From contig NC_092705.1 of NCBI RefSeq assembly GCF_964275005.1, positions 24,881,630-24,945,629 of the forward strand: a stretch of DNA of 64,000 nucleotides, given 5' to 3'. The translations under genes were made by a program, and so were the position numbers. The DNA is from Diadema setosum. Its lineage: Eukaryota > Echinodermata > Echinoidea > Diadematoida > Diadematidae. Every line of letters starts with the position of its first letter. Position 1 is the first letter of the stretch. The notes under the pieces are model-generated. The model was not told where the DNA came from, searched no databases, and saw only the letters and a list, made by a program, of their open reading frames with translations. Of the stretch, positions 1 through 12,864 are shown piece after piece.

Positions 1-635
1 GGGGTTCCAACTGGCTATAACTATTCAAACAGCCATCAGTTTTTCTAAATACAGTAAATGGACAAAAGAATTCCACAGGTGCATTTGTGCCTTTGATGAC
101 TGGGGATTGAAGCCGTAGTCTTTCAGAGCAATCTGAAGATTCATTTTGAAGTCTAACATAATGTCGATATGAAATTTCACAATGAGGAACATATAAAACA
201 AGAGTCAATCACTCAAGAAATATGTACAAGAATGTGAATCAGAGCTGAATGTTGTGAAGGTGTGTAAAATTGTGCCCACTGGAAAGCCGATTCTGAAAAA
301 CTGATATGGTACTTAAAGTTCTTTATAAATCAATATGTCAGATTGGTGTCAGGATATGCCCAATTGAGCAATTTTGATTTTCATTTCATCAATCTTTGCA
401 TTTAATTTCTTTTTGCACATTCCCATGCTCTTATCATTATGTATCACTTATATTCTTTAAGTAGGGATGACAAAAGGTGTTTATCATCGAGAGAGGTTGG
501 TCATTTTGCAATAAAACATAAATCAATTATCTTCCTACATGTGGGGCAGATCCAGTTGGCACATACTTCAAATTTTATTGATTGGCTGCTTCAAACATGG
601 GATTGAACCAAATATTACTGTTGTGACTCCATCTC

Positions 636-1199
636 TTAAAGGACAAGTTCACCTTCATTAACATAAGGATTGAGAGAATGTAGCAATATTAGTAGAACAC
701 ATCATTGAAAGTTTGAGGAAAATTGGACAATCCGTTCAAAAGTTATGAATTTTTGAAGTTTTTGTGCAGTCACTGCTGGATGAGAAGACTACTGCAGTGT
801 ATGATGTCACATGCGTACAACAATATAAGGAAAATATAAAGAGAATTTGACAAAATTTCATCTTTTGAAAAAAGTACACATTCCCTTGACTCGTTACTGA
901 CATATGTTATGGGTAATATTATTCCCATTGCCTTTAGAAAGAGGCAAGTCAAGTGCTCTTTTATTATGCGAAAAAAGTGAAAATATGTTGAATTTTCTTT
1001 ACATTTTCTTTATACTGTTGTACTCATATGACATCACGAGCCTTAGTAGTCTCCTCATCCAGCGGTTCCAACACAAAAGTTTTAAAAGTTCATAACTTTT
1101 GCATCGATTGTCCAATTTTCCTCAAACTTTCACTGATGTGTTCTAATATTGCTGCATTCTCTCAATCCTTATGTTTATGAAGGTGAACTTGTCCTTTAA
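636..1199. mobile_element. Foldback MITE with ~200-bp inverted arms
   Basis: The left arm, from ttaaaggacaagttcacctt, recurs as the reverse complement at the right end (aggtgaacttgtcctttaaa). The arms span about 636-852 and 1000-1199 and include matching gagaatg, tcaaactttca and gtccaattttcctcaaac segments. No transposase. TTAA at both tips suggests TTAA target duplication. It lies 34 bp from TERT exon 11. Confidence 0.8.
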
Positions 1200-1232
1200 A
1201 TCTCCTCGATCCTCCACAATAGGATTATTTAC

Positions 1233-1370
1233 CTTGATGAGCGGCAGAACGTATTCAGACATCAGCCAATGAAAGAAATCGGCCACCAGCTGGCGCTGTT
1301 TGACAAGGGCGTTGAAGGGGGGCTGCCGCCCTGCTTTGCTCTCGAGTCGACACCAGTGACAATCTTCCAT
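1233..1370 (-). CDS. TERT: TERT exon 11 (end of TRBD)
   Basis: 46 codons running MEDCHWCRLESKAG through LVADFFHWLMSEYVLPLIK. Matches human VRDCAWLRRSPG and [22 protein letters not shown], at the border with the RT domain. Donor GTAAAT. The next expected exon, with the FYVTE-like motif, is not visible between 1232 and 1, so it lies outside the window. Confidence 0.95.
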
Positions 1371-4300
1371 CTTAAGAACATGACAGCACGAAAAAAAAAA
1401 AAAGTTCTTTCTTTTGCCTTGTGGCAAATCCTCTCACTCACTCACACAACTTGTCCTGAGCCAAGATGCAATACGAACATAGATATATAGAATTCACAGT
1501 TCATTAACATATTGATGCAGTAGTCTGGTACAATGAATGCAGGGTATACATATGCGTATGCACAAACATATAGGCATGCATTACATGTGACACTGCATCA
1601 TAATTAAGTTCAGTGATTCTAAAGCTACAAAATGAAATGATGGAGAACTCATAAAAATGGTGTGTTCCTCACCAACTGAAATAAGCAATAGATAATTCAA
1701 CTTCCAATGTTATTTTTGAGGGAAAAAAGAGGGGGTTTAGAGGTTCAGGGTCAATTTACACAAATTGGCTCCTTTACTGTGCCAAAGTAGAAATTGCGAT
1801 CAAAGCATTGGCCCTAATTTCATTCTGAAAATCATATTCACAAAGCCCAATTCTATTCATTTTTTTACAGTATCTTTACTTGTACTGCTGACTGTTCTGA
1901 CAAGTTTCTGAAGGTAGTTCAAGCTCTTCATATATATCCCATGGGCACAAAATGGAGAAAAACAATAACAGAACAAAACTACAGTGTAGAATAAACAAGT
2001 ATTACACTACTTCCACATAGTTTTGTGCATTTAAACTTCAGAACTATCGTAAGTTCAAGGATTACTTCCGACAATACTGAAAACTAAAAACAGTAGGGTT
2101 GATCCAAAATGCTAATCCTCAGGCCTACAGGGAAATTTACCCACAAGAATTTTTGTGGTTTCTGTGAGACGGGTAGCGCATAACATAAAAGCGTATAAAT
2201 GTGGTGGGTTTTAATTATAATTTTAGCTATTTCACGGCTTATTGATTTTATACCGTAAGTGCAGAGTAAATGGAGCGACAAACATTGCCATTGTTGTGGT
2301 CTTTGGGGGGTGGGGTGGGGGAGAGTGGGTATAGAGAAGAAGGTGTTCAGGCTCAGTGATCAGGATATTTTGTGTGATATCACTGGCACATTTTTAAATC
2401 ACTGCCACCAGATACCCTATGTGGCACAATCCACTGACATATATCCTGGGTCCCATTTCATAAAACTTGTTATCAGTGACAACTGCCTCATTTCTGTGAC
2501 ACATTTGCTCTTAGCCAATCAGATGCAAGGATTTCAGTAGCTTACAACAACTATAACAGCTTGTCACTGATAACAAGTTTTATGAAACAGGGCCCTGGAT
2601 GTATAGTTTTAACTCATTCTTTCACAATATGCCTGCCCTTCTTTGAAACACTTTTGAAGACAGAGACAAGTAGTGTTCATCATTCCTATCACCATTAATA
2701 TCATCATCATGTTCTATGTATTCAGCATCAATTGGGTTAAAGTCACCTTAATGTCAGCAACGAGCTGGTGAAGCGAAAGCCTCTCAAATCGACCCAAAGA
2801 AACAAACTGCCTCACACCTGAACAAAGCATAGCACACACAATAAATCAGTATTACCACATGCATGCCATATGGACCATGTGACATGAGCCGTATGGAATA
2901 TAACAAAGCTTCTACTAGCTCTACTAAATAAAACAATTGCTACTTGACTGCCCAAACTCAAAGGAAATGACTGCCACAAAATAGGGGTTGCAAACTTATA
3001 TGATCACTGTGAAGCCATAGATGGCTTAAGCGATTTGTGACAAAGAAATGTATTGGAAAACATTTGAATCTCTCATGGCAAAAGCTGCAGATAGCTCTAC
3101 AATCTTTGACAAAATTGGACACATGCGATCTTAATCCCAAATACCAGAAATATATAAGATGACAAAATATAAACCAAATCACATCATGCATGACATAAAC
3201 ACATACAACACTAAAAGTGGAAAGCTTGAATGAGTGATTGGCAGCTACACGAATGCCCAAAGAAACAGCCCAACATAGAGAGAGCTTGATGCAATATTTG
3301 GCACATGCAAAAGTATACAAAAATTTGAAGAAAAAAAATGATGACTAGAGAAGAAAATTTTAAAGAAATGAAAATTCGCACAATGTATAGAAAAAGAGAG
3401 CAAAATATCTAACCTTTCAAAAAGGCACTCCTGTTGTGAGTACTCCCCCAGAGTTCCCCTGGAACAACCGTCAAGAGGACATGACGCAGGAAGAGATACA
3501 CCTGCCATGGGCACGTCTTCATCTTGATCAGCTGGGCTGCTTGGTCTGGAAGACTCGTCCTCATTCCCTCCCGCTCTGCGGCCAGTTTCGTTCCTTGCTT
3601 GCATCTCTTTCCCTTCCCAGCCTTCACAGTCAGAGAAGTTTTAGATTCCCTTGAAGACCGCCCTCCGTTGGTCTGTGACTCACCAGATGACGAGGTTTGT
3701 CCAAAGTCCTGCTTCGTCTCTTTGAAAACTGTGTGCGCATCAGGAAAATGAACATACTTTCCTTTGGTTTCTTTGACAGATGCATTTCGATGAACAACTG
3801 AAAAGGGTACAAAATGAGATGCTTTGTGACCTTCAAAACTTGACAAACTAGGCAGAAGACTTGAAGAAGGTTTTCCTGTATCCCCCTTTTTGTTTCTATG
3901 TTCCAGACAGGAGCTGGCCACATATCTAGATGGTTGTTCAATCTGCATCACTGCCAAAACCTGTTTGCTCCATGACTTATCCAGGACTTCTGCACCCAGA
4001 TCTTGATGATCACTGTCCATTCCCTGCTGCAGGCTTGCGGCCAGCGTGCCAGTCGGCTCTCCACCCAGAGTTTTCAAAGTCCTGCCACACCTCAAAGACG
4101 CATGTTGCAACTGCCACTCTGAGCAGGATGTCTTCAATTCCTCATCAGCTTCAGTATCTTTGGTCATCATGGCTGGTGCAGCATCAAATGACCCTCGACA
4201 TTCGACAGATGTGCCGCTCCAGCAGGAGGAGCTAAGAGAGGATCCCTTTGCTTGCTGGTCTCCTAAAACTTGATGTGCTTCCCCTCGACTCCATTGCCAA

Positions 4301-7300
4301 TGTCTTCTGGATGAAACGCTGCACTGCTGATCAGGGGAAGGAGATAAAATGTCATCTGCAGCCAAGCTTTGCCCACTTGAATCTAAGAGTATTGGGGATT
4401 CCTGTGATGAAGAGACATCTTTTTTAATACTGTTTGATTCTAATTCTTCCTGAGGTGACCCTGATGACATTTCCTCCCGTTGTTCACAGCTTGGGCTCGG
4501 TGTTTCTAATTTTGGAAGATTCCTATGTGGATGATGAGTGTCTTTGCCTACAAGATTGTCATGTGCTATGCTGGCAGTGTGACGTACCTGAAGCTCAACA
4601 CCCTCTATTTGTCCCTGAGTCTCTTTCTTCTTCTGGGAGTGTGATGGAGGGTCATCTGTTTCCATAGCGATGAGAGAGGCATCCCTTGGATATGCCCTGA
4701 AGTCATCATGGGCGTGGCTCTGGCTCAGAACAACGTGCACAGTTTCGCCCCCTGGCCTTGCCTCGGCCGGTGCATCAGCCTTCACGTTAGCCCCTTGGCA
4801 GTCACGAGCTGGGGGGCGCCCTCTACGATAGAAGACATATGGAACAAAGCCAACTCCTTGGCTTTCTGACTGAAGAGTGGACAGATGAGCTGACTCTTTT
4901 ACCATTTTGTCCTTCTCCGCTGAGTCTATGCAACTGGCTTGCAACAGACTGCTGGGATCTGAGCTCTTGACCTTTGACCTTGTATGAACATCACCATCAT
5001 CATCAGGAACAGCGGTGATTGATCCTTCTGGTATGGTGATTGGACAGTGGTGATTTAGCAAGGCAGTGATGTTGACCCGTCTGGGGAAATGAAGTAATCA
5101 ACACGTCATCAGTTTTCATGTCCTAAACATGATATTTGTCTAGACACATTCACACATGAAAGTTGTAACTACTTGTACATCTCATGAAACATCAATGATA
5201 TTTACACTCCTTACTTCCATTATTATACACCATAATGGTAAATACGCAAGCAATTGATAAGTACTTTAATCATGGCTGTCGAGCTTCGACCTTTTAAGTG
5301 CCCAGGGACTTCTTCCCAAGCTTTTTCATCACCATTCAATCGTCCCTCATAAACTTAATCTAGTTGTAGATCAGCAAGTCAACTCAAAAGTAGCAATGTA
5401 CTTCCGGCCTACAGGAAGGCCATCATGATACAATAGGGATAAGATAATCTCTATTCATTGACAATTAGTGTCCAGACATCTATGCCAAGAGGAAAGGAAA
5501 GCATTCTAGCGTGCATGCATATCGGTGAACAAAGCATAGAAAGGGTTAAGTCTTCCTCTTCTTGTTTATCTTCTGTCTGGCATTGATATCACAAAAACAA
5601 AATAACAAAAATAACTGCAACATGTTTACTTACCTGTGATGCTGTAGAAAGGTCTTCACCAGTTGCTGAACTTTGATGAGACGCCTAGGGGTCCGCGACG
5701 GCTATGACACAAAACATAACAAGAAAGAAATTTAGCATTCAGTTTACAGGATGACAGAACATAGGGATATCTCATATAATTCATCAGCAATGGCAAATTA
5801 ACTTACTTTGTACTTTAGTTTAATTTCAACCAGAAGAAAAGAAAGGTTAACACATTTCTCTGCTTGTGTTTATGTTCCCTATTCTAGTGGAAAACCAATA
5901 TCAATATGGCTAACTCTTCAAAATTCCTTGCTTTACTGACTTTCTCGCAATCTTAGACATCTTTGGCTTTGGAAAATGCAGTGACTACCAAAAGAAAAGA
6001 ATCTATCAGCGTGAATGGTGTCACAGGCCAAAAAAAAAAAAAAGAAAAGAAAAAAAGAATCAGAAAATCATGTAAAAGAAAAGGAAGCAGATGGGAACAG
6101 CTATTCAAATGCGTAAAAGTCTTTCTGCTTTACCAAAACTACACATTTGTACCTAGTGAATTGCTTTTATACATTTGTGGTTGTGAAATACTTCTATACA
6201 TTTGTGGTAGAGTATAACTGGTCAATACAACCAAATACCTCTAGAAATGTGCAGGGTGCTAGAGTTCACATGCGCACTCTCCTAGAGTAGCTATACTGAC
6301 AGAGTCTCTGGCTATCCAGAAGCGCAAACTCATTTCATAATCTCCCTCATGCAACTGAACAGACAAACATGAGCTTCACAAAACTTAAGAAAAGACATCT
6401 GACACTAAAACCGAACGGGGGTAAAAAGATTGGCATTAATTTATTTCTCACCGGTTTCTTCTTCTTCTTTCTTTGTTCCCCAGCTTTCCCACCACCATTT
6501 CCATCCATCCCCTTCCAAACAACTCCTTTGATTGACGACGCACCCTGCTTGGCAACACCTGCGTTTGTGTACGAGGTGGCGCCCTCACTTGGCGAAGTGA
6601 AGATATGTTGGGTGAGTCTATGAGCCCCAGCGTTGGATGCTGCAAGTCCTGCCAGGATGCCTGGATAAGATGAATAGAACAGGCAATACATACTTTACTG
6701 GAGAAACAGAACTGTTGGAAGGGATAACATACATCATGACTCAGAAGGCATTGGTCGTAATAATATCAGCCACTCTTTCTTCATTAGTCTCTCTGAATTG
6801 CAGCTCATTTTTAAAGAAGAACATAGGTTCCAATTTTACTTTCTGTATGAAATTGTGGGAAGAAAATGTCACAGTTTGCAGAACTAGTCTTCTTTAAACT
6901 GTCAGAGCAGGATTGATTTATAATGGATGAGGACAATTTTTTGCTAGATTCTTACTCTGTTTCGGCCAGTCGCGCCCTGTCATTCTGGAGTAGCAGGCGT
7001 TCAGGATGTAGAATGCTCGTTCCAATCCTCTGACGTGCTTCAAGGCATCCGACGCACCGCCGTCTTGATTTTCCTGGAAGCCACCCTTTCTCTTCCTCCT
7101 CCCCTTCCTCTTTTTACTTGCATCCTCACCTTCAGCATATTTCCCCCGGCCATCCCGAGTGTGGTGATGATGACATGTACTCTGACGGGGCTTTGACACT
7201 TCTTCACTCCGCGGATCAATAGATCTGTCGGGACCTACCCTCCTCACTCCATCACAAGTACTGACACTCGCATCGACACCTGTTGAATCTTTACAACGGT

Positions 7301-10300
7301 GTCTCTTCGCAACACTGCCATCTCCATCTAACTGCTCCTCCCCAGATCGTTTCCTCTTCAGTGATGCCTTGAGATCGCTTGTCTCCATGGCAACTCCATC
7401 CGCTCCTGCGTGATGCAAGCCCAAGGTCGCATTCGACTTTCCTACATCACTCCTCCCAACCATCTGACGTCTTGTCACACTTTCAGGTCTCATCTTCACC
7501 TTCGCTGAATTTGTGGCTTGCATCGTCTTTCCCTGTGACTTGTGCTCTTGTGATGTCACATCTGCTATCAAAGTACTTATTGGTGCACCTGAGATGAACA
7601 GATCACATGACATAAAAACAACAAAAGCTTTTGACAGATGTTTTAAACAAATTTATGCACATGCCTGGTAATCAAAGTATAATTTGTTGGATACTTGGGT
7701 GACAAATAAAATTTAGGCTTTTCTTGTATCTTTTCCTTCATGCTTTTCATGTAAACATGAAAAGCATGGACAAACAAAAAGTAGAGTAAAATCATATTTT
7801 GTAAGAGCATCATTCTTGATAATGTTACTCAGGTCATAACAGTAAGGTTTTAACCCTACACAGAAATTATATCACCTTATTGCTAAGAGTGGCATTTAGC
7901 CACACACTGTGTGATTTGAGGTTTATTTGCAATCCTTTTTCAAAGCTCCTCACAGTATGGATGCAAATTACAGCAGTCTAATCAGTTAGCATTGATGTAT
8001 GTGCAATGGAAGACCAAACAGATATTAAATAGTGGCCTACTGAAAGAGATGGCAATTTTTGTAAAAGCAAGCAGAAACATTGAGTATGCACTGCGGGGGG
8101 GGGGGGGGGGGATGATTTCATTCCATTTACAGAAAAACGGAGAAAAAACAAACAAACTTGGTCTGATATCGTGCAAACGAGCGACTCACCTGTCAACTGA
8201 ATGTAACAGGATGGAGGGGCTGCAATGAATACTGATAGGTTTTCCAAGAGGTACATCATTAACTCATCCCCAATCCTATGGAACAGGCAGAAATTAACAT
8301 GCCAATATTATTGACTGTACCCTAGACCAAGCATTACACATTTTATCATAATAGTTTTATAAACTCAAAAATAGTTCAGCAAGCAGTTGTAATCTTTTGC
8401 AACAAACATTGAAGAATCTCAAACACATGCAAATATATCTTAGGTTCAAATCAAAAGATGATAGAATCAACTTCACCTCTGGACTGACAGGACTTTTCAC
8501 TTACATTCAAACTCCTTTTGTAAGTCTGAAATACTGACCGGCATTGAGCAGGATATCATCGGAATATTAACTGGTATCAAGGGGATATCATTAGAATATT
8601 GACTGGCATTGAGCAGGATATCATCAGGATATTGACTAAGTATAGTTATCATTAGAATATTGACTGGTGTTGAGGGGGATATCACAATATTAGAGACTGG
8701 ACTTGAGGGAGATATCATTATACCGTGCAGGAGGGACGATCATTACACATGGCTATGAGTTGATTGCAACATATGGCCCAGGTAGGGCAAAAGATTTTCT
8801 GAGTCAGTATCATCATTCTCATTCTTCAAATCATGTGTGCTTTGAGCTGAAGTAGGGGAGCACTGACGAGCGGTGTTTGTTTCTTGTTGTTGTTTGTTTA
8901 TTGGTTTTTGGTTTTCTTTTAATAGTATCATGGCCTCTTTCTATATGTGACCTTGCATCACAAAACAAACAAAAAGTCGCAACCCTTGATTTTACGCGAG
9001 GACTCAAAAAAGGTGAATTGGGCAACCGAGTCAATTTTGTAGTTGTTTCTCTTTTCTTTTTCTTTTTTGAAAGGGCTATCCTTCTAGATTATTCTGTAGT
9101 TTGGGATCATAACATGAATGGGAAAGTGTGTTTTCAGCAGTTTTTCTACAACCCTTTTCTGGAGGAGAGTAGAATGATCAGGTACGTCTTAGAGGCCCCT
9201 TTTCATTTTTTGAAATCCTTTGCAAAATCTTCACTTTCAAGTCTAATAACTCTTGAAAGGATATTGCTACTGCTTTGAAAGTTGGCATTAATCATGGACA
9301 GAATGTGTTAACAGAACATGTTCAATTTCAGCTTAATCTCATAATCTCTTCATTGTTGTTGCTCTGGTGGTTTACATCCTGTGTTTTGTCCCTTCCATCA
9401 CACAGCTAGCACATCTTGGTAAAGATTAAATGCTTGAATAGACCCTGTACTTCAGAGTCTCTTTTCTCAGTTCACACTTTTCCAGAGTGTGTGCTTTCTT
9501 GGCAGCATTTAGGTAGGTTTATATGGGAGTCCATATGAATTGAGTTATACATCATTTTAAAGCTTAGGGTCTGTTCTTTCAGAATCTGCCTTTAACAAAA
9601 AATCCATGTCTGGCGACTTTTGTTGGTTTTGTGATGCAGGGTCACATATGATGCAAAGGTATGCCAGATATCATTTAACAAAATATTCCCTCTCCCATCA
9701 GTAAAAGCATATCCATAACTGTGGTGCATTGGATAAGGGCATACTCCCAAGTGGATGTTTATTTTGTAATATGTTGTTAGTTTGCTTATTTCAATTGGTT
9801 TCCTTGGGATGTTTACTACGGCTCAATTTTCATCTCATCTATTAAAGTCTTTACTGAATGAAAACAAAAGATTATCAAAGCAGAGAGGTGAAGATGTGCT
9901 ATGAAAGATTTTAATCAGTTGCCTTCCTGAGTTTGTACAAATGTATTTGTAAGATTGCAACTGCTGATCTATATTTCAACAAACATGTCGGCAAAAGGAA
10001 CCAGTGGGAATCGAACCTGTCATCTACTGCTTTCCCGGAAGCGACACTACCACCTGCAGGCAACCCCTGGTTGCCAGCAGTGACACAGTAAACTTGGAAC
10101 AAATACCCAGGCTCTGAAATTCTGACATTGAAATGCTAAGCAATCCATGGCAGACGAGGCTTATTGAATGAAATCAAGAGATTACTAAAGCAGAGGGGTG
10201 AAGAAGATGTGCTATGAAAGATTTCGATCTTCTTCATTGTCACTGCTCACCTGCTGAGGAGCTTACCCCAGTAGGGGGTTCTGAGCTGAATACTATTGTT

Positions 10301-12821
10301 GTTTGGAAGGTTCATCCCCGACGCTGGGCCCTGGAAGTCGCCTCCTGTTCCCCACTGTCATCACATTGAAAAAGCATGATGGGTATCAAGTTTAAAGGGG
10401 CATTCAGATGTTTTCATAATTTCACATCATGTAGTACATAAATTGACAGCTCCATGTTTAGCTTTGTGGAATTTATTGCGGTCCTTGAGCAGAGAAACCA
10501 ATACTCTACAAAATCTTAAACAGATAACACTGAACAGTGTTGATGACATAGGAGCCTCACATATTTCAGAAATATAGCAGTGTAATTCCATTACAATACC
10601 GCTTGCTCAACAAGTTCACCTGTGTAGAATCTATGCATGCTTTCTTCTTTTGTTTTGCTTCCTTGAGCCCCAACTCACGGATTCTTATGGTGAGGCTGCC
10701 ATGTCATCATCCTTGTTCAATGAAATTTGTTATAAATTTTGAAAACATTCTTCTTCCTCATCCCAATCACTATAAATTCTGAAACTATGTACTCAACATT
10801 AACTAATTTATAGTTGTTTAAATGTAAAAGTCTGAAAATCATTGGGAGGTCTCCTTTAATCCCTTTTCTGCCAGGGACTTTGGACAGTTTGTACAATGCT
10901 ATGGGGTTTTCTGTACCAATCAGCAATCGAAACACACAAAGGATTAGAGCACATCAACCAGCTCCATAACCATCAAATCAAGTATCTGCATTAGATCGCA
11001 ACTTCTTTTCTTTTTTTTTTCTTTTTTTTTCTTTTTTTTTTTTTTTTTTGGGGGGGGGGGGGTTTCCTGATTTGAAATTTTGCTCAAAAATAGGAAAATC
11101 ATACTAACAATAAAAACAATTCAACATTTTTCTTAATGCTACATGATTAAATACGTAGACCAGATACAGATAAATCTATAAATAACAGAAAGACAAATGA
11201 CCAACACATTGCTTCATTATGTAACTGCTCGTTCAAACAAAATCCAGTACTTTATACATATCTTACAGTGCACACATACACGTATCCCCCCCCCCCCCCA
11301 ACCACCTGTCTCTTACTGGTTTACTCATGCAGAAAATCTGCTCAGAACACTCACACACAAACACAAATACACACACTAAAGTTTGTGTGTCCCCTCTGCA
11401 ACCCCGAAAATTAGATTCCTTTCATAAGCTGGTAAATTGTAGACGCTAGTAGGTAATTCAAACCCTTTTCCAGAATGATAAAATGGGAAACTTCTTTATT
11501 ATAGAGGGGGAAACAATACTTAAGATTTCCAGTGAATATATTCTGATCCTGAAAAGAATCCAATCATTATTCTTCGTACTAAAGTGGAGTGAATTCTTAA
11601 AGCACTGTGGGACTAGTGTTTCATTTCTTTTCTTCTTCTTTTTTGAACTCATACTCATGTATTACCATAATATTTCATACATAATGTTAGAAGACATCAT
11701 TCTTCAACCACGTGAAATTTCATGACATTTGTCAAATGGATATATGATTGTAGAGCCAATTTAACCAAAGACATAAGAATCATATGAAAAAGCATATTCA
11801 GTGATCTCAAATGCACCACTGTCAACATTTCAGTACATAAGCTTCCGTCTTTCTCTTTTTGTTCAATTCTGGAAAAATGAAACAAAGCAAAGACTCATCT
11901 TACAGGTGCATACATCAAATTCGTTGGGTCACATTAATTACGCCTGATGCAGGAAACAAAAACAAAAAAATCATTAAGAGCACATTAACAAAGAATATAA
12001 AATATATACAAGCACTATATCCATAATATCACATCACATGAACACATTCTAAGCCTAAAGATAAGTAACTTTCAACAAACTCAGCTTACAGATCGGAATC
12101 CATTCAGCAGCACATTTTTTCCACATTTGCCCTGTCGCTCCAGGCGCTGGTGAGGACAGAAAGACAAAAAGACAGACAGACAAAAACACAGATGGAAAAG
12201 TGAGATAACACACAATCAGCTGTTATAATTTCACGGGCTTAATTTCCCCCCCCCCAAAAAAAAAAAAAAAAAAAAAAATCCCCCATTTTTTGGAGCAATA
12301 TTCTCTTCAACAAATCACTTCAAACATACAAATGCAATATGCCATGACATTTCGAAGTGCAACCAGGACTAAGTTACAATTCTTGCATAACAAGAAAAAT
12401 ATTAATCAGATATTATCTGATATCTTATATTTTGTGAGGATGGGCTGTTCTTAAGTATCATTAAGATCTATTATGCATCATTAGTATGAACTTCCATCAT
12501 CATGAAATATTCAGATTCTTGTGACTGTTATGCACCTTAATGTGCAATCGGATGTCGGCAAAAGGCAGATTTTCTGTGATCAACAGAAACTTGTGATAAT
12601 GGATCACATAGTCAATGAACTTTGCATTTGCGTCATGATCAAGTAAAGTGTAAACAAGAGTTGATCTTTGCCTTTTCTAAATGTGTAAATAAGCAAAATA
12701 GTTCAAAGGTTCAATGCACCTATTGCAAGAAAAAGGTTCACTATGAGTATAAAGATTGCAAGGTTCCAACCTCCAGACATCACCTATATGTGTCGCAGCA
12801 GAAGAGTAACGTGATTGGAAG

Positions 12822-12864
<43 letters not shown>

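Larger units (their letters stand above)
1371..8189 (-). other. TERT: TERT introns between exons 5 and 11
   Basis: Apart from the exons listed separately, the introns 1371-2746, 2818-3413, 5081-5633, 5702-6451, 6661-6955 and 7589-8189 contain the 2448 foldback, a G run at 8,096-8,111 (inside exon 5's donor-side intron) and nothing else I can name. Confidence 0.6.
8276..12089 (-). other. TERT: TERT introns between exons 3 and 5
   Basis: Holds the minisatellite, SINE and MITE II copy listed separately. Also long T/G homopolymers (10,991-11,063), a C run with CA-rich tail (11,286-11,380), and tgatccct-type filler. No further exon is needed: exons 3, 4 and 5 join in phase. Confidence 0.6.

Noticed and set aside
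1-208. Minus-strand open stretch at the window edge (RHYVRLQNESS ... VEFFCPFTVFRKTDG)
   Set aside because: About 69 codons without stop, but no match to the TERT segment expected next (FYVTE-type motif) and no clear splice acceptor. Left unassigned.
3524-4667. Several plus-strand ORFs of 70-100 codons opposite TERT exon 9
   Set aside because: They are shadows of the long minus-strand coding exon and have no motifs or splice context.
7992-8259. Plus-strand ORF across the G run and opposite TERT exon 5
   Set aside because: Overlaps the well-supported TERT exon on the other strand and contains a poly-Gly stretch from a homopolymer.
9990-10095. tRNA gene on the minus strand
   Set aside because: A- and B-box-like motifs are present, but no cloverleaf or anticodon arm can be drawn. 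SINE is the better explanation.
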